Shown here piece after piece: positions 32,876-43,800 of a DNA stretch of 64,000 nt. The notes beneath the pieces are model-generated. The model saw only the letters and a list, made by a program, of their open reading frames with translations. It did not search any database and was not told the DNA's origin. The stretch's first letter is position 1. The number at the start of each line of letters is the position of its first letter. The position numbers and the translations under genes are program-made. Source of the stretch: Glomus cerebriforme (Eukaryota > Glomeromycota > Glomeromycetes > Glomerales > Glomeraceae); contig QKYT01000113.1 in assembly GCA_003550305.1 (NCBI GenBank), positions 43,336 through 107,335 on the forward strand. Direction: 5' to 3'.

Positions 32876-34693
32876 GACAATTACCTCCATTTTGAGTAAT
32901 ATACCTAACCCAAGGTAAAGCTTGATAACCACTTTTTTCAACAATTTTTAAATAACGTACTTGAATACCCGAAGTTGTAAAATATGGTATTTCAAACTTC
33001 ACTCCGATAGGAGGTTTTTTATCAGGATCATCAACTACAAATTAATTTATTTTTAATAATATATCAAAGTAACACCTGTTCCTCAAAGTTTTAGTACTTA
33101 CCATTTTTAACAGAAGGTAAACCAAAATGAGCTCTCATTAAAAATTCTTTACCACCTTGAAATTGTTTAATCTTCCATACAAGACATGATTTTTCTGGAG
33201 CATAATGAACAGATCCAATACTACTCTATAATAAGATAATATTTTAAAAAGAATAGAAGATTTAAATATAATTCTTTACTCTTAAAATAAAATACAAAGA
33301 TTAATTTACTCACTCTAAATTTTGGAGAATCAGCATCGTCAGGCACAGGAACATTTATTTCAACATTATTTGCAGTAGAACGTCTTTTAAATTGAGCTTT
33401 TGCTTTAATCATATATTCTATTCTAGATCCAGTATAACTTTCTACAAGAGCTTCAACCCAAATCAAAGGTTTAACCTAATAAATTATCCGATTAGTTCAT
33501 CTTCAACAAATATTCTTCAGAACACCCTTAAACTATCTTACCTGCGTATTCAAACGATAACTCATTAATTCAAATTCGCCATCAGGGGGTATAAAAGAAA
33601 TAGTACGATCATTTTCAAATCTAGATAATCTAACACATTGATGAAATTTAACATCTTCCATTTCAATAGCTTTTCCTCTTGAAGTAGAACGTCCAGTACT
33701 TTCAAACATAACTTTATCATTTAAACCTAATCTTAATTCTGGCATACCACTTAAATAACACTTCATTTTAATTACTCCGAGAATTTCACTACGTAATACA
33801 TTTCCATTTGCATTAACTAATAAATTTACTGATTCAATTACATCTAAAAATACTTCATTCTTCCTATATTTTATTCCTTCTGATCTCCATGATACTGCAT
33901 TTGTAACAGCCATTGGTGGTCTTACTTGAATTTCCAATTTGTGTGATTCTTGAGTTATATACCTAATTATAATTTTAAAATAAGTTAACCCTCTATTAAT
34001 AAAAAGAGACTCTATTTAATAATTTCTGACTTACTCTTGTAATATTTTTGTTTCAGTAGTTTGCGGGTAACCAAAGTCCATCATTTCATCTAAAAGTTCA
34101 TAAATAATTACAAAATTATCTCTAATTGATTCTTCCTCAAGTTCTTTAAAATATTCTGTAAAAACCTTTTTATAAAATTTCAAAGTTCAAAAATTGACGT
34201 AAATATTTTTCTTAGTAAATTGAAAGTTCAATTCAAATTTAAATTACCTCTGTCAATTTATGAAGGAATAAAAGAATTGTTGTAGCATTTGAATTTTTCT
34301 TTGTTAAAGCCAACACTGTTCAGAACAAAATTATAAATATGTGTGAAGGAAAACAATATTTATTTAATTATCTGTAAGGTGAATTTTATTATTTTTATTT
34401 TTCAACCTAAATCACGCTAGAATTTACAAATATACTTTTAAACAGGCAGATAAAAAATTTAAAAAAAAAAAAAATTATTTTCTCGAGAAAAGGATACAAT
34501 ACAAATTATTATGTCGTATATACAAATAATTTACACCTTCATATGTAAAACAAGGAGTCGGAGCTTGCTCTTCCTCAGCTTCTAACACAAGTGGCATAAA
34601 TTTCTCAACGGCAGACATTGGTATGTCTCCGCGATAATTTCGTGATATCAAAACCTTTCCTTTGAGATCTAATACAAATATAGCTGAAGCCAT
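32744..34693 (-). CDS. AP-1 clathrin adaptor complex mu subunit
   Basis: Eight exons on the minus strand (34693-34498, 34315-34248, 34165-34035, 33962-33542, 33475-33314, 33225-33102, 33034-32885, 32799-32744), in frame, 435 aa. N-terminal longin-type domain: [53 protein letters not shown]. The mu-homology domain starts at about residue 160: [80 protein letters not shown]. The [14 protein letters not shown] wording identifies AP-1 rather than AP-2. Role: binds tyrosine-type sorting signals in clathrin coats at the trans-Golgi and endosomes. The terminus ([14 protein letters not shown]) is slightly extended. Intron 1 has a U12-type donor. Confidence 0.95.
34316..34497 (-). other. Probable U12-type intron 1 of AP-1 mu
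   Basis: The donor on the minus strand is GTATCCTTTT, an exact U12 consensus. The frame is fixed by the conserved join HNNLY|LLALTKKN. TTCCTTCAC, 8 of 9 matches to the U12 branch consensus, lies about 28 nt from the AG, longer than usual, so the branch site is less certain than at the GMPPA intron. Confidence 0.6.
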
Positions 34694-34850
34694 CTTTAAT
34701 ATAAACGTTCTTTAAAATGAAAAAATTAATTTTTCCGAGATCTAAAAGTTTTTAACTCAATCTTTTCAATTTATAATTGGATGAGTTTAATATCTTGTAA
34801 CACCAAATTTATTTCATAAGTTCTATTCCCGTGACAATCATAAATTAAAC

Positions 34851-37022
34851 ATGTATCGTAAAAAAACCGACATAAATAAACAAAACGAAAATTTTATTGA
34901 AGAAAATGAAGAAAGTCCAAAAGAAAAGACATTAAACCTAATTAATAATCAAAATCGATTATTAAATTATTTAATTTTATTCAGGATAATAAATGCTATA
35001 TGTACGAAAACATATTTCAATCCCGATGAATATTGGCAATCAGTTGAAGTTGGTCATTACATAGTTTTTGGATATCCTAAACTACTTTATTGTTTTTCTT
35101 TGTCTTTGTATATTATATTATTTCTTAATAAATTTTTACATATGGATATTTGACCTGGGAGTGGAAGGAGAAAATAAGGAGTGTTGCTCATCCTTTATTA
35201 TTTGCAACTCTTTATAAAAGTTTGGCAATTCTTGGTCTCGACAAAGGAGACTTATTTGTAATATCATAATACAAAGAATTGATTGATATTTCAATGTGTT
35301 TTTATATTGATATATAATAACTCATTTTTAACTAGATATATGCTCCACGAATTTTTCAAGCAGTGTTCGCAGGTATAGGAGATTTATATACTTATCGATT
35401 AGCAAAAAAGCTATTTAATGAATCAATTGCAAATTGGGCTGTATCCTTTCTTTTCTTAGATAAAAAAAAAAAAAATTTCTTCATATTAAACTTTAATAAC
35501 ATAATAAATTTGATGCGTAATTTTTATAATAGCTTTTCTGTTCTATTATCTCTTGGTTTAATTTTTTTTGTTCAATAAGAATGTTATCAAATAGCATTGA
35601 AACAGTACTGACTACAGTAGCATTATATTATTGGCCATGGCCCTCTTTTTCAATGATTAGTTGGAATGATCGAATAAAGTATAACTTTTTTTCATGAACA
35701 TTACGACACGTATGTACTAATTACTAATTAAAAATTTATATTAATTATAAAGGACTCTACGCGTCTCGCTAACTTTAGCAGCGATTTGTTGTATTCTTCG
35801 TCCAACTAATGTTATTATTTGGGGTTTTCTCGGTATACAATTATTATGGGAAACAAAAGAACATTTTATCTCTATTATTTTGAACACGACGTTTATCACG
35901 TAAGTCCCCAAAGTATTTGTTATCTAAACCAGTATATAAATTTAATTTGTTATTTATTTTAGGATTATTGCGATTTTAACGATAGTCTTAATTGATCATA
36001 CATTTTATGGTGAAATAGTATTTGTACCGATTAACTTTTTGTATGTTAATGTAATACAATCAATTTCACTATTTTATGGTTCACATCCGTGGCATTGGTA
36101 TTTATCACAGGGTATACCATTTATCACAACCACATTATTACCGTTCATGCTTAAAGGCATATATGACATATATACCGATAAAAATTCTTTTTATCATTAT
36201 CAATCCATTAAAACGTTGGTTTGGTTAATGATACTAGTGGTATTTGGGTATAGTTTATTAAGTCATAAAGAATTTCGGTTTATATATCCGTTATTACCTA
36301 TTATGGTTATATGTGCAGGATATTGTTTACACGGAATTTCTTTGAGATATCAAAAGAAAATATTGAGAATAACAGTGATATTTTTGATAATTACTAATAT
36401 ACCATTAGCTTATTATGCGAATTTCGTACATCAACGTGGTGTTGTAGATGTTATGGATTATTTAAGAAATGAGGCCAGATTAGGAAAAGTTCGTGAAATT
36501 GGATTTTTGATGCCTTGTAACTCTACTCCTTTTTATAGTAATTTTCATTTTAATTTATCTATGTGGTATTTAACTTGTGATCCTCCTTTAATAGGGTAGG
36601 TAATTTATATAAACGACGCATTTTTTTTACACTTTTGAAATTCTAAAAATTTATTTATTTTAGTAAAGAAATTGATATTGAAAATTATGTTGATGAAGCC
36701 GATCAATTTTATGCTAATCCACATGATTTCCTTAAGAAATATTTCGAACCAATTAATTTAATATCATCTAAAGAGTCTACTATTTTAACACTTCGTAAAT
36801 GGCCAAATTATTTGATAATTTTTGAAGCATTATTAAACGATTTAAATCCTTTCCTAAAAGAATTAGATTACAGAGAGGTAAGTTGATAAAATAATAAATA
36901 ATTCTACATAATTCTACATTAATTAACTTAATCTAATAATTTAGTGTGCAAGATTTTTTAATTCACATTTTATTGATGATTGGAGAAGAAAAGGTGATGT
37001 AATAGTTTTTTGTAGAAATTAA
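34851..37022 (+). CDS. GPI mannosyltransferase III (GPI10/PIG-B)
   Basis: Eight exons (34851-35071, 35140-35257, 35336-35440, 35533-35678, 35753-35899, 35963-36595, 36664-36877, 36945-37022), in frame, 553 aa. It is a GT22-family, ER, multi-pass enzyme adding the third mannose to the GPI precursor. Signatures: KTYFNPDEYWQSVEVGHYIV with the catalytic-loop Asp-Glu, VFGYGYLTWEWKEKIRS, MLSNSIETVL, LFYGSHPWHWYLSQGIP, YSLLSHKEFRFIYPLLPIM, FVHQRGVVDVMDYL and MPCNSTPFYSN. The order and spacing align with human PIG-B, and two exon joins are only correct if introns 1 and 3 are spliced as U12-type introns. Diverges from AP-1 mu with 157 bp between starts. Confidence 0.94.
35072..35139 (+). other. U12-type AT-AC intron in GPI10
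   Basis: A 68-nt intron that starts ATATCCTAAA and ends TTTTTAC. The donor matches the U12 AT-AC core ATATCCT; TTTCTTAAT at 35121-35129 resembles the U12 branch site, with the branch A about 11 nt from the end. No AG dinucleotide occurs inside, so no ordinary acceptor is available. Removing exactly this piece gives VFGYGYLTWEW, identical in pattern to human PIG-B VFNYGYLTWEW. Confidence 0.85.
35441..35532 (+). other. Probable U12-type GT-AG intron 3 of GPI10
   Basis: Donor GTATCCTTTC follows the U12 consensus. The acceptor at 35531-35532 gives ANWA|LFCSIISWFNFFCSIR, which lines up with human PIG-B. The branch site is weak (GCGTAAT near 35514), so this rests mainly on the donor. Confidence 0.6.
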
Positions 37023-37430
37023 TATAGTAATATATTATAATAATATAATGTATAAAATATATTTATATATACTATTTTTGAGATATAAGAGTGATCCGTG
37101 AGATTGTAGGAATGTAAATATGATTAATATAAAGAAAGATATGAGAGATAAAATTAATTAAATTATTTTTTATTAAATCTCTAACAATTTCCTTTTTACA
37201 CGTAATTCTTATTAATTCGAAAGGAAACCAATTTTTAAAAAATGTGTAAAATACTATTATTATTATTTTATTATAAATGATGAGAAAGAAGGATATTCTA
37301 TTATGTTATAGTTCACAGAACTATGCACAATTTAATGATGAAACGAAATTAGTATCATAATGTCCAACAAAACATATAAATAAAAAATAGTATACATTAT
37401 TATCATATATATCCTTTTTTTTTACATAAA
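37023..37430. other. Convergent 3' intergenic region GPI10/LEA2-like gene
   Basis: 408 bp, AT-rich, nothing recognised. Confidence 0.4.
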
Positions 37431-39507
37431 TTATGGTCCACCGTTTGCGGGAGCAGGGTCGGTTGCAGGTGTGGTTGGTGGTGCGGCTCCCGGTGCAGGT
37501 TGCGCAGTAGGGTCAGTTGCTGGTGCGGCTCCCGGTGCAGGTTGCGCAGTAGGGTCAGTTGCTGGTGCGGCTCCTGGTGCAGGTTGCGCAGCTGGTGGTT
37601 GCGCANCAGGGTCAGTTGCTGGTGCGGCTCCCGGTGCAGGTTGCGCAGTAGGGTCAGTTGCTGGTGCGGCTCCTGGTGCAGGTTGCGCAGCTGGTGGTTG
37701 CGCANCAGGGTCAGTTGCTGGTGCGGCTCCCGGTGCAGGTTGCGCAGTAGGGTCAGTTGCTGGTGCGGCTCCTGGTGCAGGTTGCGCAGCTGGTGGTTGC
37801 GCANCAGGGTCAGTTGCTGGTGCGGCTCCCGGTGCAGGTTGCCCAGCTGGTGGTTGCGCAGCAGGGTCAGTTGCTGGTGCAGCTCCCGGTGCAGGCTGCG
37901 CAGCAGGGTCTGTAGGTGGTGCTATGGGTTGTGTAGGATCGACTCCCGGTGCAGGTCCCGGTGTTGGACGTGGTATATTAAATGGACATTGTAATTCTCC
38001 GAGTTGTACAGTTATTTCTGGTTTTTTAACCCAATCTAATCCCTTAATAAGCATTGTCACTTCAGCTCTAAAATTTAAAGTCGTTTTTTGCTCATTGTCT
38101 GGTGATTGAGTACATGCAGTTACAAAACTTTTAAGTAATGAATCAGTCGGCGCTGAAGCGGTATAATAGAATGAAGTAGGAATTGATACTGTCGATTTTG
38201 CTCTTCCTGGAATCGAAAAGCCTTTTTTGTTACCAGTAGCAATTGGATTGTTTGAATTAAGATTTGCTGCATCGAACACCTATATAGAGTAATAAAAATA
38301 AAAAAGATTAGAAATGCGAAGGAATAAATTCAAACTCAAAATTCTTAAAATTTCTTACATTAACATCAAATGAATTGAAATTATAAGGTAACCAATTCTC
38401 CGTATTGTCCAATTCAAATTGTAAACCCATTTGCATATTTACAACTGCAGGAGTTATAGTAATGTTTGCATCTCCCAATGCCGTTGGTTGTGATGAAAAG
38501 TTAACTACAGGAATGCGTGGCCATACAAAAAACATGCCAGCTGCCAAAAACACTAAAGTAGTAAAAGTTATTATAACACAGGTTTTTCTTGAACAAAAAG
38601 CACATCGTCGTTTTTTAGGGGGTACTACATAATGTTCTCCGGTCATTGATTGTCGAGCTGCCTTTCCATTACCCGAAAAATCCCTATTATCGGTGTAATC
38701 AATATTCATGGCATATGAATTGGGATCGTGTGCTCCGTCGGGTCCTGTAAGAGTATCATGACGTGATTCCTCATCATATTTTTCATCATTTTGATAATTA
38801 TTATTGAAATCATTATAAACATCAAATTGTGGTTGTGTATTTTGATAACGATTTCCTTCCATATTTTCCGGCATATAATTATTTTCATTTTGATCAATTA
38901 ATGGTAAGCCTATTTGGGATGAACCTGCTGTAAGCCCTGTTCCACTATTATGTGTGTTTGTAGAAGCAGCAAAGGGAGAAGGTGGAGGTGGATAATCACT
39001 ATATTCGTTATATAATAATGATTGGCGACGTGGTTCTGTCGTTTCTAAGGATTGTTCTTGGTAATATCGCATATTATCTATATTATTTGAAGGTGTAAAT
39101 CCGGCAACACTAGGCTGAGAATAAACAGAAGAACCTAATGATATGTTGTCATCCTCATCTGCTGCTCGACCACTTGATGTACCCATAGCCGAACCTAAAA
39201 AGTATACTCATTATTTTTATATTCATATTACCCCATTTCAAATTCCCTCAGATATTAAAAATTCTAACTGGTCTTTAGAAACATACGAAATAAAATTGAA
39301 ACCTTTTTTCACTTATCTCATTAGCATAGGATAATTCTAAATAACATATAAAAGTAGATAAATACCTATTATATTTGGATTTTGTGTTGAATAAGGGCCG
39401 CGATTTGGAATTCTATAGCCATCATTTGGCATTCGTGGATTAGATCCTTGTTGGTATCCACCAGCATACCCTCCATTATTGTAATATGGATCTTGACGGT
39501 AAGACAT
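37431..39507 (-). CDS. Single-pass membrane protein with LEA2-like domain and Pro/Ala repeat tail
   Basis: Three exons on the minus strand (39507-39366, 39194-38359, 38279-37431), in frame, 608 aa. About 250 disordered residues rich in Tyr, Asn, Pro and Gln are followed by a basic Cys-containing patch (PPKKRRCAFCSRKTC), one membrane span at about 252-274 (IITFTTLVFLAAGMFFVW), then a beta-rich domain of about 170 residues (NITITPAVVNMQMGLQFELD, WLPYNFNSFDVNV) that resembles LEA-2/NDR1-type domains. The last ~170 residues are a tandem PAPGAAPATDPTAQ repeat that would lie outside the cytosol if the N-terminus is cytosolic. Likely a cell-surface or vacuolar protein; substrate or role unknown. Three undetermined bases fall in the repeat but do not break the frame. 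Confidence 0.8.
37446..37925. repeat. Coding minisatellite, 42/57-nt units in a 99-nt higher-order repeat
   Basis: On the coding (minus) strand two units alternate: PAPGAAPATDPTAQ (42 nt) and PAPGAAPATDPxAQPPAAQ (57 nt). The three N bases at 37606, 37705 and 37804 are exactly 99 nt apart, at the same place in each copy. The most GC-rich DNA in the window. The opposite strand is open for 212 codons only because of the repeat composition. Confidence 0.9.
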
Positions 39508-40868
39508 GATTTTGATACTAAAGTATATATAACATAAAAGCTTAAATACTATAAGCTAATACGTTATGTAAAATTATATGATTGTCGAACAAGTTGGTAT
39601 AGGAAGAGCTTGCTTTCTCGTATTAACACTACGTAATAAGAAAAAATAAAGTTAATTTAAAGGTTGAAGTAACTTCCCAGAATTTTTAAAAAGAGCAGTT
39701 GGCACAAAGAAACTCTCGTGTAACTTAGACGTCTGGCACAGTTGCTGCAGAATCCCTGAGACTATCAGAACTTTAGATTGTCTTCTAAGTTGAGCTTAAA
39801 AAAACCAGTTCCCTACCTTTAAATTTACAAATAGTCTAGTGTTAATACTAAGAGAAATTAATGAGCTCTGAAGAATAACGGTATAAAATGTAAGTCGAGT
39901 CTATAAGGGATTAACAAAAGAAAGAACGTTAATTACTAGGTAATAGATAAAAGGCAAAAAGAGAATGTAGTTATTAGAAAGAAGAATACCCTCGCTTTGT
40001 TATTGAAGTTTTTTACGTGGTGCGACAATAAAAAAATATTAGACTATATAAATATTTATGCAAACTAAGCTAATGTGACTTTTATTTTATTTCAGTGGTA
40101 ATTATGTATGAGATGCAAAAATAGCGATGTGGGTAACTTATTTATATATGTCATTAAATTTAAAAATATATTTTTTTCCAAATTTAGTATAAAAAATAAA
40201 ACATGCACTTTTCACACATTGGGCGCCAACTTTGAAACTTGTACATATTTTAAGTTTGATTGCCGAATGAAGAAGGACCCCTGAAACATTATTTTGTCTA
40301 ACTTTGGTGAATTTATTATCTAACATCGCCAAGAATTCGTTCAGAAGGATTATCACTTTGTACTACGATTGTAATCGTTATAGCAACAATAAAAACAATT
40401 GATCAGGTGTTTTTTTCAACAAGTTGTACAACAAAATTTTGCCGCCTTCGGGCGGCATTAAGAAATCAACCATGGAATAGGAACTTAATACTTTTAAAGG
40501 TCATCACGTATATTTTTTCGCGTTTTTTTTATAACATGACCTGCATGTAGCACATTTACAAATTTTGAATGATCTTCGGAATTACAATAACAGGATTCAG
40601 AATTAATCCCGAACGTTTAGAAGAACAGTTAGGACAGTTGATATAAGCCAATTTCTTTATTTGGCTTAAAGGAGAGCAATTAATTTAACTTATGTTTCGT
40701 ATAAAATAAGTATGACATTCCATTAAAATAAAAAAGATTATGATAATCACGAAATTATACATAAATTGACCAATCAAATCGATTTCATAAAACTTTTAGT
40801 TCGCGTAAATTTTTTTTTTTTTTTTTTTTTTTTTNNAAAAAGAGGATCAAATTTTATAATTCATAAAA
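39508..40868. other. Long divergent intergenic region between the LEA2-like gene and importin
   Basis: 1.36 kb with no credible gene. It holds a GC-rich UUCG hairpin (40441-40456), an 8-bp stem (TAAGCCAA at 40644 with TTGGCTTA at 40661), a minus-strand frame of 72 codons at 40138-40356 with no recognisable features, and a T-run ending in two undetermined bases at 40835-40836. Confidence 0.45.
40441..40456. other. cUUCGg tetraloop hairpin
   Basis: GCCGCC-TTCG-GGCGGC: a perfect 6-bp all-GC stem closed by the very stable C(UUCG)G tetraloop, in AT-rich intergenic DNA. The same motif can form on the complementary strand only with a CGAA loop, so the plus strand is the likelier RNA. Could be part of an unannotated structured RNA. 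Confidence 0.45.
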
Positions 40869-43800
40869 ATGGATACACACACAGTATATCAACTCTTCAG
40901 CGCAACATATCACTCTGATCCCAATGTGCAAAAGCAAGCTGAAGGACAATTAAGACAGGTACATTTTCGAAGATTTGACATTAATAAGTAATAAAATATC
41001 TATATCTGATATTGAATATTTTCTTTCGAACAGGTGGAAGATACACCAGGCTTTATCTCGATACTTGTTCAGATATTAGGCTCGGAAGAAACTGAAGTAG
41101 AGACAAAACAAGCTGGTAAGGTCTATATTTTGTAATTTATTAAAAGTTATTTCTATTTTTTTTTTTTCTTGTAAGTTCATTTTTCTTTTAAATTTAAAAG
41201 TTTCAATATATCTTAAGAATCGGGTCAGAAGTTCATGGACTTCCGAAGATTTGCCGACACATAATATTACTCCAATTGATCAACAAGACCGCGAAACATT
41301 TAAAGCAAACATATTGCGTATTTTGGTAACAGTGCCTAATCCTGTGAGGTGAGATACATATTATTCATTGTGATATCTAATCATTTGATTGATTCTAACA
41401 AAAAAATTTACTTAGAGTTCAACTTTTGGATTCTTTGAATCGAGTTTTAGTATGTGATTATCCAAACAAATGGACTGACTATATGAATCAAGTACACGCC
41501 CTTTTGGGCACTAATGATGCTAAAATGGCATATGTTGGATTACTAGCTTTACAACAGGTCGTTAAAGTATATCAGTAAGTATCAATGATTCTAAAAAATT
41601 TTTTAATTTACTAAGCTTATTATTGAATTATATTACATTTTCTTTATTAGATGGAGGGGGACCGAAGATAATTCTCCTCTAGTTGAAATAATTCAGTCCA
41701 CCTTTCCGATCACATTACAAATGGCGCAATCACTGTATAATGAGAATAGTTTGGATGCTGCTGAAATGTTGCGAATAATTGTAAAGACTTACAATATAGC
41801 GACACAAGTAATTATTATATATTGTTTGAAATTAACTTTATCGTATGATAACTGAATCTTTTTTTTTTAGTATGAGCTTGCAAAACATCTTCAAGATAAT
41901 TCTTCTTTAGTTCCATGGGTTACTCTAATGTTACAAATAGTTGAGAAATCCGTTCCTCAAGAAATGTTACCCGAAGATCTTGAGGAAAGGCAAAAGTTTA
42001 TATGGTATCGAGTAAAAAGACGATCGTGTCAAAATTTGAATAGGCTTTTCTCAAGATATGGAAATCCAGCTCAACTTGGGCAATCTTCAAAAAAATATAC
42101 GACATTTGCAGAAAATTTTATTCAACAGTTTGGTCCTCAAATATTACGTGTTTATCTTCAACAAACTGAACGGTGGATTAAAAAAGAAATTTGGTTAAGC
42201 CAAAAAATGTTATTCTTTTTTGCCGAATTTTTCAGGGACGCGTAAGTGACTTGTTAAATTATTAACTTCCTTTTTTTTTATTAAAGAAATTTTTTTTATA
42301 TCTTTTTCGTTTTTTAGCCTTACACATAAACTTACTTGGCAAATAATGAAGCCATATGCTGAAACCCTCGTATCACATTTTATATTTCCTCAATTGTGCT
42401 TTTCTGAAGAAGATGAAGAATTATGGGTTGATGACCCTGTCGATTATATTCATAAGAAATTAGATCCTTTGGAGGACTTTTCTTCTCCAGTCGCTGCAAC
42501 CATAACTTTTCTTATGAATTTAGCAAAACATCGAAACAAATTTATATTTAAAAAGATTTTGAATTTTATTAATAATGTGCTCGACACCTATCGGGATGCT
42601 CCACCTGAATCTAAGAATCCACGTCAGAAGGATGGTGCTTTAAAAATGATTGGGTGCATCTCCGATTTAATTTTACGCAAAAAATCAGGAATAGCTCATC
42701 ATATGGAATCTTTTTTTACCGCTTATGTGTTTTCAGAATTTCAGAGTCAATATCCATACTTAAGAGCGAGAGTACGTTTGTTGTTAAAAATGATTCTATC
42801 ATTTGACTATTCATGATAATTTGGTTTTATATAATTAATTTTGTTAAAACTAGGCATGTGACATGTTGATAAGATTCAGCAAAATGGATTTCGAGAATAA
42901 GGCAAATTTAGGTACCGCTTTTCGAGGGGTTGCAACCTGCATGCGAGATACCGAGCTTCCTGTTAGGGTTCAAGCTTGCTTATCCCTTCAATATATGATA
43001 CAACACGAATCAGGTATGTTCTTTATTATTCAAATATCCTCTTCATTGCATTATATATAATGTTGTTAATATTTTCCATTATAGTAAGAAACGCGCTTAT
43101 TCCTAGTCTTCCGATGATCATGCAAGGTTTTTATTATATAAATATTCTTATAAAATATTTTTTATTTTTATTTATTTATTTATTTATTGAATGATATTAA
43201 TTTATAATTAGAACTCCTTAATCTTACCAATGAGATTGACGCTGATACCTTATCAGGCGTTATGGAAGAATTTGTCGAAGTATTTTCAGAAGAACTAACT
43301 CCATTTGCTATTCAGCTTACTGAACAGCTGGTATTGTTATAAATTCAATAATTCCTTTCCGTTTATAAAAGAAATATAATATAAATTTTATATTATATAT
43401 AGAGAAATACATTCCTACGTATTATGCAAGATTACCAGGATTCCGCAGCTGTTCCTGTGAGTGGCGAACTCTCAACAGAACTAGATATTAGTGATAAAAC
43501 AATGGCTGCTTCGGGTGTACTCAAGACCATTACTACTTTACTTTTGAGTTTGGAGAGGCCGGAGCTTTTATCTCAATTGGAAAATGCGTTACTACCTGTT
43601 ATAACGTTTTCGCTTGATAATGCAATTATAGGTGAGATTAATAACAATAAATAATGATTATGTAATAATTGTAATTCAATTCACCTTGTTTTTTTTTTAA
43701 TATCTTAGATTTGTATGAAGACATCTTTGATATTGTCGACACTTGTACTTTCTCCACGAAACAGATTTCACCAACAATGTGGGGAATTTTTGAATTAATT

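Noticed and set aside
32744..33002. Two overlapping minus ORFs read as separate short proteins
   Set aside because: They are the last two exons of AP-1 mu read through an intron with AT repeats.
35064..35158. Ordinary GT-AG reading of GPI10 intron 1 using GTTTTTGG as donor
   Set aside because: The first available AG would delete the conserved GYLTWEW segment; the AT-AC reading keeps it.
37471..38109. Plus-strand ORF of 212 codons rich in Gly/Ala/Cys opposite the LEA2-like gene
   Set aside because: It exists only because the Pro/Ala repeat has no stop in that frame; the minus strand has exons, a membrane span and a folded domain.
40138..40356. 72-codon minus ORF in the LEA2-like/importin spacer
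   Set aside because: No recognisable motif, no neighbouring exons; not enough to call a gene.
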